A stretch of DNA of 25,360 bases from CAYNQN01 sp964530525 (GCA_964530525.1 CAZHBH010000031.1:1-25360), one strand, 5' to 3'; positions 6,520 to 14,064 are shown, counted from the first letter of the stretch. The notes: generated by a model from the sequence alone, not told the origin. Program-made: numbers and translations.

Positions 6520-7379
6520 TGGCGACGATCGCCTTCGTGGTGCACGACCACAGGCCCGACGCGGTGGAGCTCGCCCAGAAGGTGGCGGCGAGGCTTCAGG
6601 CCGAAGGCCACGAGGTGAGGCTCACCACGGAGGACGCTGCTACGGCAGGCCTCGACGACCTGGGGAGGGGGCCGAGGGAGCTGGTGGCGGACCTGGACCT
6701 GGCGGTGAGCCTCGGCGGTGACGGCACCATGCTGCGCACCGTCGACCTCGTCGCCACGTCAGAGGTCCCGGTGATCGGGGTGAACCTCGGGCAGCTCGGA
6801 TACTTGACCGAGGTCGAGCCTGCGAACTTCGACGAAGCCCTCGATCGCTTCTTCCGGGGCGACTACGCCGTGGAGGACCGCATGCTCCTGGCCGTCGCAA
6901 TCGACTCGCCATCGGGGTCCGTGACGGCGACGGAAGCCGTGTGCCTGAACGAGGTCGTCCTGGAGAAGACGCCGCGTGGCCAGGCCGTGAGGCTCGAGGT
7001 GAGCATCGACGGACGCCCCTTCACGCCCTACGCCACGGACGGGTTGATGGTCGCCACGCCCACGGGTTCGACCGCCTACGCGCTCTCGGCGAGAGGGCCC
7101 ATCGTGGCTCCGACCCATCGCGCACTGCTCCTGACCCCGGTCTCGCCCCACATGCTCTTCGACCGGACCCTCGTCATCGAGCCCACCTCGACCATCCGCA
7201 TATCCGTCGCCGGGCACCGGCCAGCGACGCTCGCGACCGACGGGCGGATCCTGGGCGAGCTGTCGGTGGGCGACTCCGTCTCGTGCACCGCATCGCGCCA
7301 CCGGGCCCGGCTGGTGCTGTTCGGGCCACGGGACTTCCACGGCATCCTCAAGTCGAAGTTCAAGTTGGGCGATCGCTGA
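6519..7379 (+). CDS. nadK: NAD kinase
   Basis: This cytoplasmic enzyme phosphorylates NAD to NADP with ATP or polyphosphate. The 286-residue sequence has GGDGT at 66-70 (catalytic loop), VNLGQLGYLTEVE (88-100), NE at 144-145, YATDGLMVATPTGSTAYALS (171-190, the NAD-binding core) and a C-terminal beta-sandwich ending KSKFKLGDR. The ATG shares one base with the tlyA stop, which argues for translational coupling. Upstream in-frame extension is open but would overlap tlyA and is not needed for the fold. Its stop forms TGATG with a small ORF that reaches recN. Confidence 0.96.
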   Translation: MATIAFVVHDHRPDAVELAQKVAARLQAEGHEVRLTTEDAATAGLDDLGRGPRELVADLDLAVSLGGDGTMLRTVDLVATSEVPVIGVNLGQLGYLTEVEPANFDEALDRFFRGDYAVEDRMLLAVAIDSPSGSVTATEAVCLNEVVLEKTPRGQAVRLEVSIDGRPFTPYATDGLMVATPTGSTAYALSARGPIVAPTHRALLLTPVSPHMLFDRTLVIEPTSTIRISVAGHRPATLATDGRILGELSVGDSVSCTASRHRARLVLFGPRDFHGILKSKFKLGDR

Positions 7380-7480
7380 TGTCCGGCTCGTGCGAACGAC
7401 CCCCCTCGACCCGACGACGGGCGGCGGGCCACCAAGCGACCGTCGGGGGTGGGCGTCGGCGACGAGCCCGAGAGCGCTGA
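7379..7480 (+). CDS. Small arginine-rich ORF bridging nadK and recN (uncertain)
   Basis: An ATG within the TGATG at the nadK stop opens a 33-codon frame whose TGA (7478-7480) again forms TGATG with the recN ATG. It exactly fills the 100-nt space. The peptide (starts MSGSCERPPS, ends RRRRARER) is Arg/Gly/Pro-rich and resembles translated GC-rich spacer rather than a folded protein. A coupling role for recN, which lacks a strong Shine-Dalgarno site, is an inference. The alternative is that the region is untranslated, or that RecN starts at the GTG at 7390 with a 30-residue extension. Confidence 0.25.
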   Translation: MSGSCERPPSTRRRAAGHQATVGGGRRRRARER

Positions 7481-9054
7481 TGCTCACCGAGCTCGCCGTG
7501 CGTGACCTAGGGGTCATCGAGGGGCTCTCACTGGTGCTCGGTCCGGGGATGACAGCGGTGACGGGTGAGACCGGCGCGGGCAAGACCCTCGTGGTCGACG
7601 CCATCGAGCTGCTCGTCGGGGGACGGGCCGAGGGCGGTCTCGTCCGCCACGGGGCGAGCGAGGCCGTGGTGGAGGGCCGGTTCGTGGACGGCGAGGATGA
7701 GATCGTGGTCCGGCGGGTGGTCCCCGCTCAGGGACGCTCTCGCGCCTACATCGATGGGCGCCTGGCGACGGTGGGGGAGCTGGCAGAGCTGGGCCGCGAG
7801 CTCGTGGACCTGCACGGCCAGCACGCGCACCAGTCGTTGCTGGGTGTGGCGGCCCAGCGTGCCGCCCTCGATCGCTACGCAGGTGTGGACCTGGAGCCGA
7901 TGCGGGCGTGCAAGCGGGAGGTGGCAGAGCTCGAGGCTGCCCTCGAAGAGCTCGGTGGCGACGAGAGAGCACGTGCTCGCGAGCTCGACCTCCTGCGGTT
8001 CCAGATCGAAGAGATCGATCGGGCGGGCATCGAGGGGCCCGACGAGGACGAGCGGTTGGACGCGGAGGAGGATCGACTGGCCGACGCCCTCGGCCACCAG
8101 GAGTCCGGGCTGTTGGCCGGCGATGCCGTGGGTGGAGAGGGAGGTGCTCTCGACCAGATAGCTGCAGCAATAGCGGCCCTGGATGGCCGATCTCCCTACC
8201 GAGCCGTGGTGGGCCGGCTGCGGTCTGCTTCTGCCGAGCTCTCCGACGCGTCAGCCGAGCTGAGGGACGTCCGAGAGGGCATAGAGCACGATCCCGAACG
8301 GCTGGCGGCGCTCCGAGAGCGCCGTGCGCTGCTGCACGACCTGCGCCGGAAGTACGGAGAGACCCTCTCGGAGGTGCTCGCATACCGCCGTGAGATCGGA
8401 TCTGCGATCGAGGTGATCGAGAGCCGTGACGCTCGTGCCCTGCACATGCAGGAGCAGTTGGCGGCGGCGAGGGTGGCGCTGGCCGAGGCTGCACGAGATG
8501 TGGGCCGAGCGAGGCGGAAGGCTGCACCGGGGTTGGCGGCGGCCGTTGAGGCGCACCTCAGAGATCTGGCGATGCCACGGGCGCGCCTGACGGTCGAGGT
8601 GGGTGAGGAGGACCCGGGCGACGAAGTGGCCTTCCTGCTCGCAGCCAACCCTGGTTCGCCGCCGGCACCGCTGGCCAAGGTCGCCTCGGGCGGCGAGCTG
8701 GCTCGGACGATGCTGGCGTTGCGGATGGTGCTCACGGCCGCTCCCGGCACGTTGGTCTTCGACGAGGTCGACGCCGGGATCGGTGGAGCGGCTGCAACGG
8801 CGGTGGGCGATGCGCTCGCCCGGCTCGGATCGGAGCACCAGGTCCTGGTGGTCACCCACCTCGCACAGGTCGCGGCGGTCGCCGACCACCACGTGGTGGT
8901 CGCGAAGGAGGTGGACGGAGCCCGCACCCTCACCTCGGTGAAGGCCGTGTCGGGCGACGTGCGGCTGGCAGAGGTGGCGCGCATGCTCTCGGGTACGCCG
9001 GGCAGCACAGCGGCGCTGCAGCACGCGGCGGAGCTCTTGGGCGCTCGCGCCTAG
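7480..9054 (+). CDS. recN: DNA repair protein RecN (SMC-like ATPase)
   Basis: RecN is an SMC-like ATPase that acts at DNA double-strand breaks. The 524-residue protein starts MLTELAVRDLGVIEG, the usual family N-terminus. Walker A is GETGAGKT (29-36), and QHAHQSLL follows in the N-terminal lobe. A long charged Glu/Arg/Ala-rich coiled coil occupies about 150-370. The ABC signature SGGELARTMLALRMVL starts at 403, Walker B is LVFDEVDAGIGG (from 425), and the switch VVTHLAQVAAVAD follows. It is slightly shorter than the 550-590 residues of many homologues, with the reduction in the coiled coil. There is no obvious LexA box nearby, so an SOS link is not supported by the sequence. Confidence 0.96.
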   Translation: MLTELAVRDLGVIEGLSLVLGPGMTAVTGETGAGKTLVVDAIELLVGGRAEGGLVRHGASEAVVEGRFVDGEDEIVVRRVVPAQGRSRAYIDGRLATVGELAELGRELVDLHGQHAHQSLLGVAAQRAALDRYAGVDLEPMRACKREVAELEAALEELGGDERARARELDLLRFQIEEIDRAGIEGPDEDERLDAEEDRLADALGHQESGLLAGDAVGGEGGALDQIAAAIAALDGRSPYRAVVGRLRSASAELSDASAELRDVREGIEHDPERLAALRERRALLHDLRRKYGETLSEVLAYRREIGSAIEVIESRDARALHMQEQLAAARVALAEAARDVGRARRKAAPGLAAAVEAHLRDLAMPRARLTVEVGEEDPGDEVAFLLAANPGSPPAPLAKVASGGELARTMLALRMVLTAAPGTLVFDEVDAGIGGAAATAVGDALARLGSEHQVLVVTHLAQVAAVADHHVVVAKEVDGARTLTSVKAVSGDVRLAEVARMLSGTPGSTAALQHAAELLGARA

Positions 9055-9063
9055 GACCCAGGA

Positions 9064-9150
9064 ATGCCGCGGATGCACGGTGGGTGGCCCAAGTCGCGAT
9101 ACGGTGAGGTCCCGTCCTGGTGCGCGGCCGAGAAGGGCGGTCTGTGGTGA
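9064..9150 (+). CDS. Small ORF bridging recN and pyrG (uncertain)
   Basis: A 28-codon frame starts at an ATG 9 nt after the recN stop, preceded by CCAGGA, and its TGA (9148-9150) overlaps the pyrG GTG start in GTGA. The peptide starts MPRMHGGWPK and ends KGGLW, with three Trp and one Cys. In M. tuberculosis two genes (Rv1697, Rv1698) lie between recN and pyrG; here there is only this 92-nt space. It could be a leader peptide, a coupling device or chance. Confidence 0.25.
   Translation: MPRMHGGWPKSRYGEVPSWCAAEKGGLW
9100..9105 (+). promoter_or_regulatory. Possible -10 box upstream of pyrG (TACGGT)
   Basis: TACGGT fits TANNNT and lies in the recN-pyrG gap, 41 nt before the chosen pyrG GTG and 14 nt before another in-frame GTG at 9120. 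No -35 is recognisable. It is weaker than the boxes at true unit heads. Confidence 0.25.
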
Positions 9151-10787
9151 CGAAGCACATCTTCGTGACGGGCGGAGTTGCGAGCTCCCTCGGCAAGGGG
9201 CTCTCCGCCTCGTCGCTCGGTCGACTCCTGAAGTGCCGGGGCCTGCGGGTCACGATGCAGAAGCTCGATCCGTACCTCAACATCGACCCCGGCACGATGA
9301 ACCCGTTCGAGCACGGCGAGGTCTTCGTCACCGACGACGGGGGAGAGACCGACCTCGACCTCGGCCACTACGAGCGCTTCATCGACGAGCCGCTCACGAG
9401 GGACTCCAACGCCACGACGGGTTCGATCTACTCGTCCGTCATCGCCGCTGAGCGCAGGGGCGACTACCTGGGCAAGACCGTCCAGGTGATCCCGCACATC
9501 ACCAACGAGATCAAGCGCCGGATCACCCGGCTGGCCTCCGACGACGTCGACGTGGTGATCACAGAGATCGGCGGGACTGTCGGGGACATCGAGATCCTCC
9601 CGTTCCTAGAAGCCATCAGGCAGTTCCGGCTGGACGTCGGGCGCGAGAACGTGTGCTACCTCCACGTGACCCTGGTGCCGTTCATCGGCCCCGCGGGTGA
9701 GCAGAAGACCAAGCCCACCCAGCACTCCGTCACGGAGCTGCGCAGCCGGGGGATACAGCCCGACGCGATCATCTGTCGGAGCGAAGCCCCCCTGTCGGCC
9801 GACCTGAAGCGCAAGATCTCCAACCTCTGCGACGTCCCCGTGGACTCCGTGGTCAACGCGGCAGATGCCCGCAACCTCTACGAGATCCCGATCGTCCTGC
9901 ACGACGAGGGCCTCGACGAGGTGGTGTGCCGGCTCCTCGGGTTCCCCGTCGACGACATCGACCTGTCCCACTGGGAGAGGCTCGTGGATCGCATCGAGAC
10001 GGCCACCACTCCGGTGCGCATCGGCATCATCGGCAAGTACGTGAGCCTCCCCGACGCCTACCTGTCCGTGGTCGAGGCGCTCAAGCACGGGGGCTTCCAC
10101 CACGGCGCGAAGGTCGAGATCGAGTGGATCCAGGCCGAGCAGGTGGAGAGCCTCCTGGAGGAGGGTCGCCTCCGCGACCTCGATGGCATCGTGATACCCG
10201 GAGGCTTCGGCGAGCGCGGAAGCGAGGGCAAGATCGCGGCCGCCGGCTTCGCACGGGAGAACGAGATCCCGTGCCTGGGCCTGTGCCTTGGGATGCAGGT
10301 GATGGCCATCGACTACGCACGGAACGTGGTCGGCCTCGCCGGTGCCAACTCGAGCGAGTTCGACCCGCAGACTCCCCACCCGGTCATAGACCTCATGGAG
10401 AGCCAGCGCGACGTCACCGACATGGGTGGCACCATGCGCCTGGGTGCGTACCCGGCGATGCTGCTGCCGGGTTCGAGGGTCGCGGAGGCCTACGGAGCCG
10501 AGGCGATCTCCGAGAGGCACAGGCACCGCTACGAGTTCAACCCGAGGTATCGCACCAAGCTGGAGGGGGGCGCCTTCGTGTGCTCCGGCACGTCGCCCGA
10601 CGATCGGCTGGTGGAGTTCATCGAGCTGAGCGGCCATCCGTTCTGGGTTGGGACCCAGGCGCACCCGGAGTTCAAGAGCCGGCCCGACCGCGCCGCACCG
10701 CTGTTCCGCGAGCTCATGGCCGCTGCGATGGCCCGCGCCGAAGGTCGCAACCCCCACCTGCTGGATGTCGGCGGACTCCCTGGCTGA
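9147..10787 (+). CDS. pyrG: CTP synthase
   Basis: The enzyme converts UTP to CTP using ATP and glutamine. The chosen GTG gives MTKHIFVTGGVASSLGKG, the classical N-terminus with its P-loop (9-18), and a 546-residue protein of normal length; AAGGG at 9133-9137 is a suitable ribosome-binding site. GTGs at 9144 and 9120 are alternatives. The N-terminal amidoligase domain (about 1-270) contains KLDPYLNIDPGTMNPFEHGEV and HYERF. The C-terminal glutaminase domain carries IPGGFGERG, the nucleophile C380 in GLCLGMQ, and H506/E508 in AHPEF. All catalytic residues are present. The end overlaps xerD by 23 nt. Confidence 0.97.
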   Translation: MTKHIFVTGGVASSLGKGLSASSLGRLLKCRGLRVTMQKLDPYLNIDPGTMNPFEHGEVFVTDDGGETDLDLGHYERFIDEPLTRDSNATTGSIYSSVIAAERRGDYLGKTVQVIPHITNEIKRRITRLASDDVDVVITEIGGTVGDIEILPFLEAIRQFRLDVGRENVCYLHVTLVPFIGPAGEQKTKPTQHSVTELRSRGIQPDAIICRSEAPLSADLKRKISNLCDVPVDSVVNAADARNLYEIPIVLHDEGLDEVVCRLLGFPVDDIDLSHWERLVDRIETATTPVRIGIIGKYVSLPDAYLSVVEALKHGGFHHGAKVEIEWIQAEQVESLLEEGRLRDLDGIVIPGGFGERGSEGKIAAAGFARENEIPCLGLCLGMQVMAIDYARNVVGLAGANSSEFDPQTPHPVIDLMESQRDVTDMGGTMRLGAYPAMLLPGSRVAEAYGAEAISERHRHRYEFNPRYRTKLEGGAFVCSGTSPDDRLVEFIELSGHPFWVGTQAHPEFKSRPDRAAPLFRELMAAAMARAEGRNPHLLDVGGLPG

Positions 10788-11766
10788 CGCGCCCCTCCTG
10801 CCGCTCGAGGTCGAAGAGCACCTCAACTGGCTGGGTGCGGAGAGGGGGAGGTCCCCCAACACGGTGTCGGCCTATCGCCGGGACCTTCGCCGCTACGTGG
10901 CGTGGCTGGTCGACCAGGGCCGCAGCCTCGACGACGTCGACACGGCGTCTTTGGCCAGCTACGTGGCCCACCTCCGCGAGGCCGGGGTAGCTCCGGCATC
11001 GCTCAAGCGGGCCCTGGTGGCGGTGCGCTCGCTGCACAGGTTCCTCCTGGAGGAGGGGATCCGACCCTCGGACCCCACAGCAGACCTGGAGGTCCCCAGC
11101 GCACCGCGCGGACTCCCGAAGGCCATCTCCGAGGCGGAGGTGGAGGCCCTCATCGGCTGCGTGGTCGGCGACGATCCGGTCGCCAGGCGCGACCGGGCGA
11201 TGCTGGAGGTGCTGTACGGAACCGGGGTGCGCATCTCGGAGCTGGTCGGCGTGTCGCTGGGTGACGTCGACCTCGATGCGGCGCTGTTGAGGGTGAAGGG
11301 CAAGGGCGATCGTGAGCGCGTCGTGCCGCTGGGCAGGATGGCTGGCCGGGCTGTCGGGGACTGGCTGGATCTGGGGGGACGTCCGGCGATGGTGCCCGAG
11401 CGCTGGGCCCGCAGGGGCGATGCCGAGGCCCTGTTCCTGAACCAGCGGGGCGGCAGGCTGTCTCGCCAGGGGGCTTGGTCGGTCGTGCGCCGGCACGGCC
11501 GTTCAGCCGGGTTGGAAGATCGCTTGACCCCCCATGTGCTGCGGCACTCGTGCGCCACCCACATGCTCGACCACGGGGCCGACATCCGTGCCGTGCAGGA
11601 GCTCTTGGGCCACGCCTCCATCGGCACCACGCAGGTCTACACGCTGGTCTCCTCGGAGCGCCTGAGGGCGGTCTACGAGTCCGCCCACCCCCGCGCACGG
11701 CTGGGGCGAGAGGGCGAGAACTCCCCGAGCTACCGGCCGCCAACTCCGGTACCCTCTGAGCCGTGA
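10765..11766 (+). CDS. xerD: Tyrosine recombinase XerD
   Basis: XerC/XerD-type recombinases resolve chromosome dimers at dif near division. This 333-residue protein has an N-terminal SAM-like core-binding domain (about 12-100, with NTVSAYRRDLRRY) and a full catalytic domain: R156 in GTGVRISEL, K180 in VKGKGDRERVVPL, H257-x2-R260 in TPHVLRHSCATHML, H283 in LLGHASIGTTQVY and the nucleophile Y292. Sequence and pyrG linkage match actinobacterial xerD rather than an integrase of a mobile element, and there is no att-like repeat or phage gene nearby. The C-terminal 25 residues are a Pro/Ser-rich tail. The stop overlaps the next gene's GTG in GTGA. Confidence 0.94.
   Translation: MSADSLADAPLLPLEVEEHLNWLGAERGRSPNTVSAYRRDLRRYVAWLVDQGRSLDDVDTASLASYVAHLREAGVAPASLKRALVAVRSLHRFLLEEGIRPSDPTADLEVPSAPRGLPKAISEAEVEALIGCVVGDDPVARRDRAMLEVLYGTGVRISELVGVSLGDVDLDAALLRVKGKGDRERVVPLGRMAGRAVGDWLDLGGRPAMVPERWARRGDAEALFLNQRGGRLSRQGAWSVVRRHGRSAGLEDRLTPHVLRHSCATHMLDHGADIRAVQELLGHASIGTTQVYTLVSSERLRAVYESAHPRARLGREGENSPSYRPPTPVPSEP
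11750..11755 (+). promoter_or_regulatory. Putative -10 box before the DksA/TraR gene (TACCCT)
   Basis: TACCCT lies inside the end of xerD and ends 7 nt before the GTG at 11763. The context CGGTACCCT resembles the other short-distance boxes. It would give a leaderless transcript independent of xerD. Confidence 0.4.
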
Positions 11767-12107
11767 CACCAGAAGCCGATCTGAGCAGTGAGAGCGCGGA
11801 GTCCTTCCGGGCCCAGTTGGTCGACGAAGCCGGCCAGATCACCGCGCAGTTGCGCGAGCTGGAACGAGACGAGTCCTCGCTCGCCTACGACGACAACTTC
11901 GCAGACAGCGGGCAGGTCGCTGCCGAGCAGGGCGAGAACGCCTCTCTGGCGATCCAGCTGCGCGAGCAGCTCGACGACATAGAGGCGGCGCTCGGACGCT
12001 TGGACGAAGGCACCTACGGCTTCTGCGAGGTGTGCGGCAAACCCATCGGCGAAGCTCGCCTCGAGGTCATGCCTGCCACCCGCTTCTGCATCGACCACGC
12101 CTCCTAG
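11763..12107 (+). CDS. DksA/TraR-type zinc-finger protein
   Basis: A 114-residue protein with an N-terminal helical hairpin (about 10-80, acidic and Gln-rich, with DDNFADSGQVAAEQ in the region of the coiled-coil tip) and a C-terminal zinc finger, YGFCEVCGKPI to RFCIDHAS. The ligands are C88, C91, C109 and H112, so the fourth ligand is His where typical DksA has Cys. DksA-like proteins bind in the RNA polymerase secondary channel or, in actinobacteria, resemble other small transcription factors; the exact role here is not established. The gene overlaps xerD by 4 nt and its TAG shares CTAG with the stop of convergent trpS. Confidence 0.88.
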   Translation: MTPEADLSSESAESFRAQLVDEAGQITAQLRELERDESSLAYDDNFADSGQVAAEQGENASLAIQLREQLDDIEAALGRLDEGTYGFCEVCGKPIGEARLEVMPATRFCIDHAS

Positions 12108-13087
12108 GTCTTCGGCAACAGCCCCAGCGCGTCCTTGGCGGCCTGCAGCGTCGGTGCAGCCAGGGCCTGGGCCTTCTCGGCTCCCCTTCGAAGTACCGCC
12201 GCCGTGTGGACGGGGTCCGTGGCCAGCTCGGCGTAGCGCTTCTGGATGGGTGAGAGCAGGTCGCACACCGCCGCTGCGACGTCGGCCTTGAGGGGTCCGT
12301 ACCGGTCATAGCGCTCTGCGAGGGAACGGGGATCCTCGTCGGTGGCGGCGCCGAGGATCGAGAGCAGGTTCGACACTCCGGGCTTGGTCTCGGGGTCGTA
12401 GCGAACCTCGTCGTCGTTGTCGGTCACGGCCCGCTTGATCTTTCGCTCGACGCTCTTGAGGTCCTCGAGCACCAGCACGGTCCCCTGCGGAGAGTCCTGG
12501 GACTTCGACATCTTGCGCTCGGGGTGCTGCAGGTCCATCACCCGTGCCGCCACGGTGCCGATGGCCGGTTCGGGAACCACGAAGACGTCGCCGTGGCGAC
12601 CGTTGAAGCGCTCGGCGAGGTCACGCGCAAGCTCCAGGTGCTGGCGCTGGTCGTCGCCGACGGGGACACGGTCGGTGCGGTAGAGGAGGATGTCGGCCGC
12701 CATGAGCGCCGGGTAGGTGAAGAGCCCCGCGGAGACGAAGTCGGCGCCTTCCGACTTGTCCTTGAACTGGGTCATGCGGCGCAGCTCCCCGAACGCCGCC
12801 GTGCACTCGAGGATCCAGGCGAGCTCGGCGTGCTCGTGCACGTGGCTCTGGACGAAGAGGGTGGCGACCTCCGGGTCGATGCCCACGGCGAGGAGGATCT
12901 GGGCCACCTGGGCGGTCCGTGCCCGCAGCTCGGCTGGGTCCTTGGGCACGGTGAGCGCGTGGAGGTCGACCACGCAGTAGAGCGAGTCGGCCTCGTGCTG
13001 GTCGATCGTCCAGTGGCGCAGGGCTCCCAGCAGGTTGCCGAGGTGGACGTCGCCCGTGGGCTGGATGCCGGAGAAGACCCTTGCCAT
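12104..13087 (-). CDS. trpS: Tryptophanyl-tRNA synthetase
   Basis: A class I synthetase of 327 residues that charges tRNA-Trp with tryptophan in the cytoplasm. It begins MARVFSGIQPTGDVHLGNLLGAL, where TGDVHLGN (11-18) is the HIGH motif. KMSKSQ (192-197) is the second nucleotide-binding motif. YTVPVGDDQ-like VPVGDDQRQH and the ELRRMTQFKDKS region are characteristic of bacterial TrpRS. It is the only minus-strand gene between dksA-like and scpA, and it is not part of the mycobacterial version of this cluster. Its ATG is preceded at 7 nt by TACGAT, indicating its own leaderless promoter. The 123-nt upstream space is too short for a T-box leader. Confidence 0.97.
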   Translation of the reverse strand: MARVFSGIQPTGDVHLGNLLGALRHWTIDQHEADSLYCVVDLHALTVPKDPAELRARTAQVAQILLAVGIDPEVATLFVQSHVHEHAELAWILECTAAFGELRRMTQFKDKSEGADFVSAGLFTYPALMAADILLYRTDRVPVGDDQRQHLELARDLAERFNGRHGDVFVVPEPAIGTVAARVMDLQHPERKMSKSQDSPQGTVLVLEDLKSVERKIKRAVTDNDDEVRYDPETKPGVSNLLSILGAATDEDPRSLAERYDRYGPLKADVAAAVCDLLSPIQKRYAELATDPVHTAAVLRRGAEKAQALAAPTLQAAKDALGLLPKT

Positions 13088-13094
13088 GGCGACG

Positions 13095-13100
13095 ATCGTA
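13095..13100 (-). promoter_or_regulatory. Putative -10 box of trpS (TACGAT)
   Basis: Reading the minus strand, GGTTACGATCGTCGCCATG places TACGAT 7 nt before the trpS ATG. A start site about 7 nt after the box would fall at the ATG itself. No clear -35 is seen. Confidence 0.5.
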
Positions 13101-13144
13101 ACCAGAGGTGCTCACCGGCCTGGCGGGGGATCCCCATCCCGCCT

Positions 13145-13173
13145 GCATGCCCGCCTCTTCGACGCGGGCATGC
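13145..13173. promoter_or_regulatory. Perfect 10-bp inverted repeat upstream of scpA
   Basis: GCATGCCCGC (13145-13154) and GCGGGCATGC (13164-13173) are perfect complements separated by 9 nt. It ends directly against the proposed scpA -35 box. A second nested palindrome GGGGATCCCC lies at 13126-13135. The arrangement suits an operator between divergent trpS and scpA; an RNA hairpin is the alternative if transcription starts further upstream. Confidence 0.5.
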
Positions 13174-13202
13174 GCGACACGGTGCTTCAGGGGATCTATC
13201 TT
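13174..13202 (+). promoter_or_regulatory. Putative scpA promoter
   Basis: GCGACA (13174-13179, four of six matches to TTGACA) is followed after 17 nt by TATCTT (13197-13202), and the ATG comes 8 nt later. This is the only box of the set with a plausible -35 at ideal spacing. Confidence 0.5.
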
Positions 13203-13210
13203 GGGCCGCC

Positions 13211-13990
13211 ATGGCCTACGCGGTCTCCACTCCCGTCTACGAGGGTCCCCTCGACCTGCTCCTGCACCTGATCCTGCGCGAGCAGGTGGACCTCTACGAG
13301 GTCTCCCTGGCGGCCATCGTGGACGCGTACCTGGCTGAGCTGGCCCGGTTGGAGCGGATGGACCTGGAGGTCGCCACCGAGTTCCTCCTCATCGCGGCCA
13401 CTCTCGTGGAGCTGAAGGCGAAGCGGTTGCTGCCCGACGAGGACGACGGCGAGCTCGACGACGAGCTGGCCCTGTGGGAGGAGCGGGACCTGCTCCTCGC
13501 CCGGCTCGTCGACTGCAAGACCTTCAAGGACGCAGCCAGGGTCCTGGCGGCTCGTGCCGAGGCGGCGGCGCTCTCGCACCCTCGCACCGCTGGGCTCGAG
13601 GAGCGGTTCCTCGCCCTCGCTCCCGACCTCCTGGAGGGCGTGACCGGCCTCGACCTGCGCACCGCCTACCTCCGTGCCACCGCTCCCAGGCCGGTCCCGC
13701 GGATCGACCTGGCCCACCTCGCCGTGGTCAAGGCCAGCGTGGCGGATGCGGTGGAGGAGCTCACCGACGAGCTCCCCCGCGTGGGCAAGATCAGCTTCCG
13801 GGCCCTCACCCGGTCCCTGGTCGAACGGATCGACGTCGTGGTGCGCTTCCTCGCCGTCCTCGAGCTCTACAAGCAGGGCCTCGTCGAGCTCGACCAGCCC
13901 TCGTCGTTCGGTGAGATCCAGATCACCTGGGCGGGACCCGAACTGGGCTCGGCCGCCGAGCTCGACCTGGTCGACGCCTACGACGGGTGA
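13211..13990 (+). CDS. scpA: Segregation and condensation protein A (kleisin)
   Basis: The 259-residue protein begins with YEGPLDLLLHLILREQVDLYEV, the hallmark N-terminus of ScpA that contacts the SMC neck. FLLIAATLVELKAKRLLPDED follows, then an acidic middle and a C-terminal winged-helix region (about 185-259, with VGKISFRAL and VVRFLAVLELYKQGLVELDQ). With ScpB and SMC it forms the bacterial condensin that organises and segregates chromosomes. The ATG at 13211 is supported by the promoter-like box 8 nt upstream. The stop forms TGATG with a 24-codon ORF leading to scpB. Confidence 0.95.
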   Translation: MAYAVSTPVYEGPLDLLLHLILREQVDLYEVSLAAIVDAYLAELARLERMDLEVATEFLLIAATLVELKAKRLLPDEDDGELDDELALWEERDLLLARLVDCKTFKDAARVLAARAEAAALSHPRTAGLEERFLALAPDLLEGVTGLDLRTAYLRATAPRPVPRIDLAHLAVVKASVADAVEELTDELPRVGKISFRALTRSLVERIDVVVRFLAVLELYKQGLVELDQPSSFGEIQITWAGPELGSAAELDLVDAYDG

Positions 13991-14064
13991 TGGGGCACGC
14001 GGAGCGGTCGGCTCACCGCGCCGGCGATCGCTCACCAGGCATCGCCACTGCGACAGCGGCATGA
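13990..14064 (+). CDS. Small ORF bridging scpA and scpB (uncertain)
   Basis: An ATG in the TGATG at the scpA stop opens 24 codons (MGHAERSAHR...), and the TGA (14062-14064) overlaps the scpB ATG in ATGA. It exactly spans the 70-nt gap. scpB has no visible Shine-Dalgarno site, so re-initiation after this ORF is an attractive but unproven explanation. Confidence 0.25.
   Translation: MGHAERSAHRAGDRSPGIATATAA

Noticed and set aside
10765..11766. XerD as integrase of a mobile island
   Set aside because: It sits in its conserved chromosomal context beside pyrG, with no att repeats, tRNA boundary or phage genes nearby.
13088..13210. T-box or other riboswitch upstream of trpS
   Set aside because: The space is only 123 nt, no T-box consensus is seen, and a -10-like box lies 7 nt from the ATG, leaving no leader.
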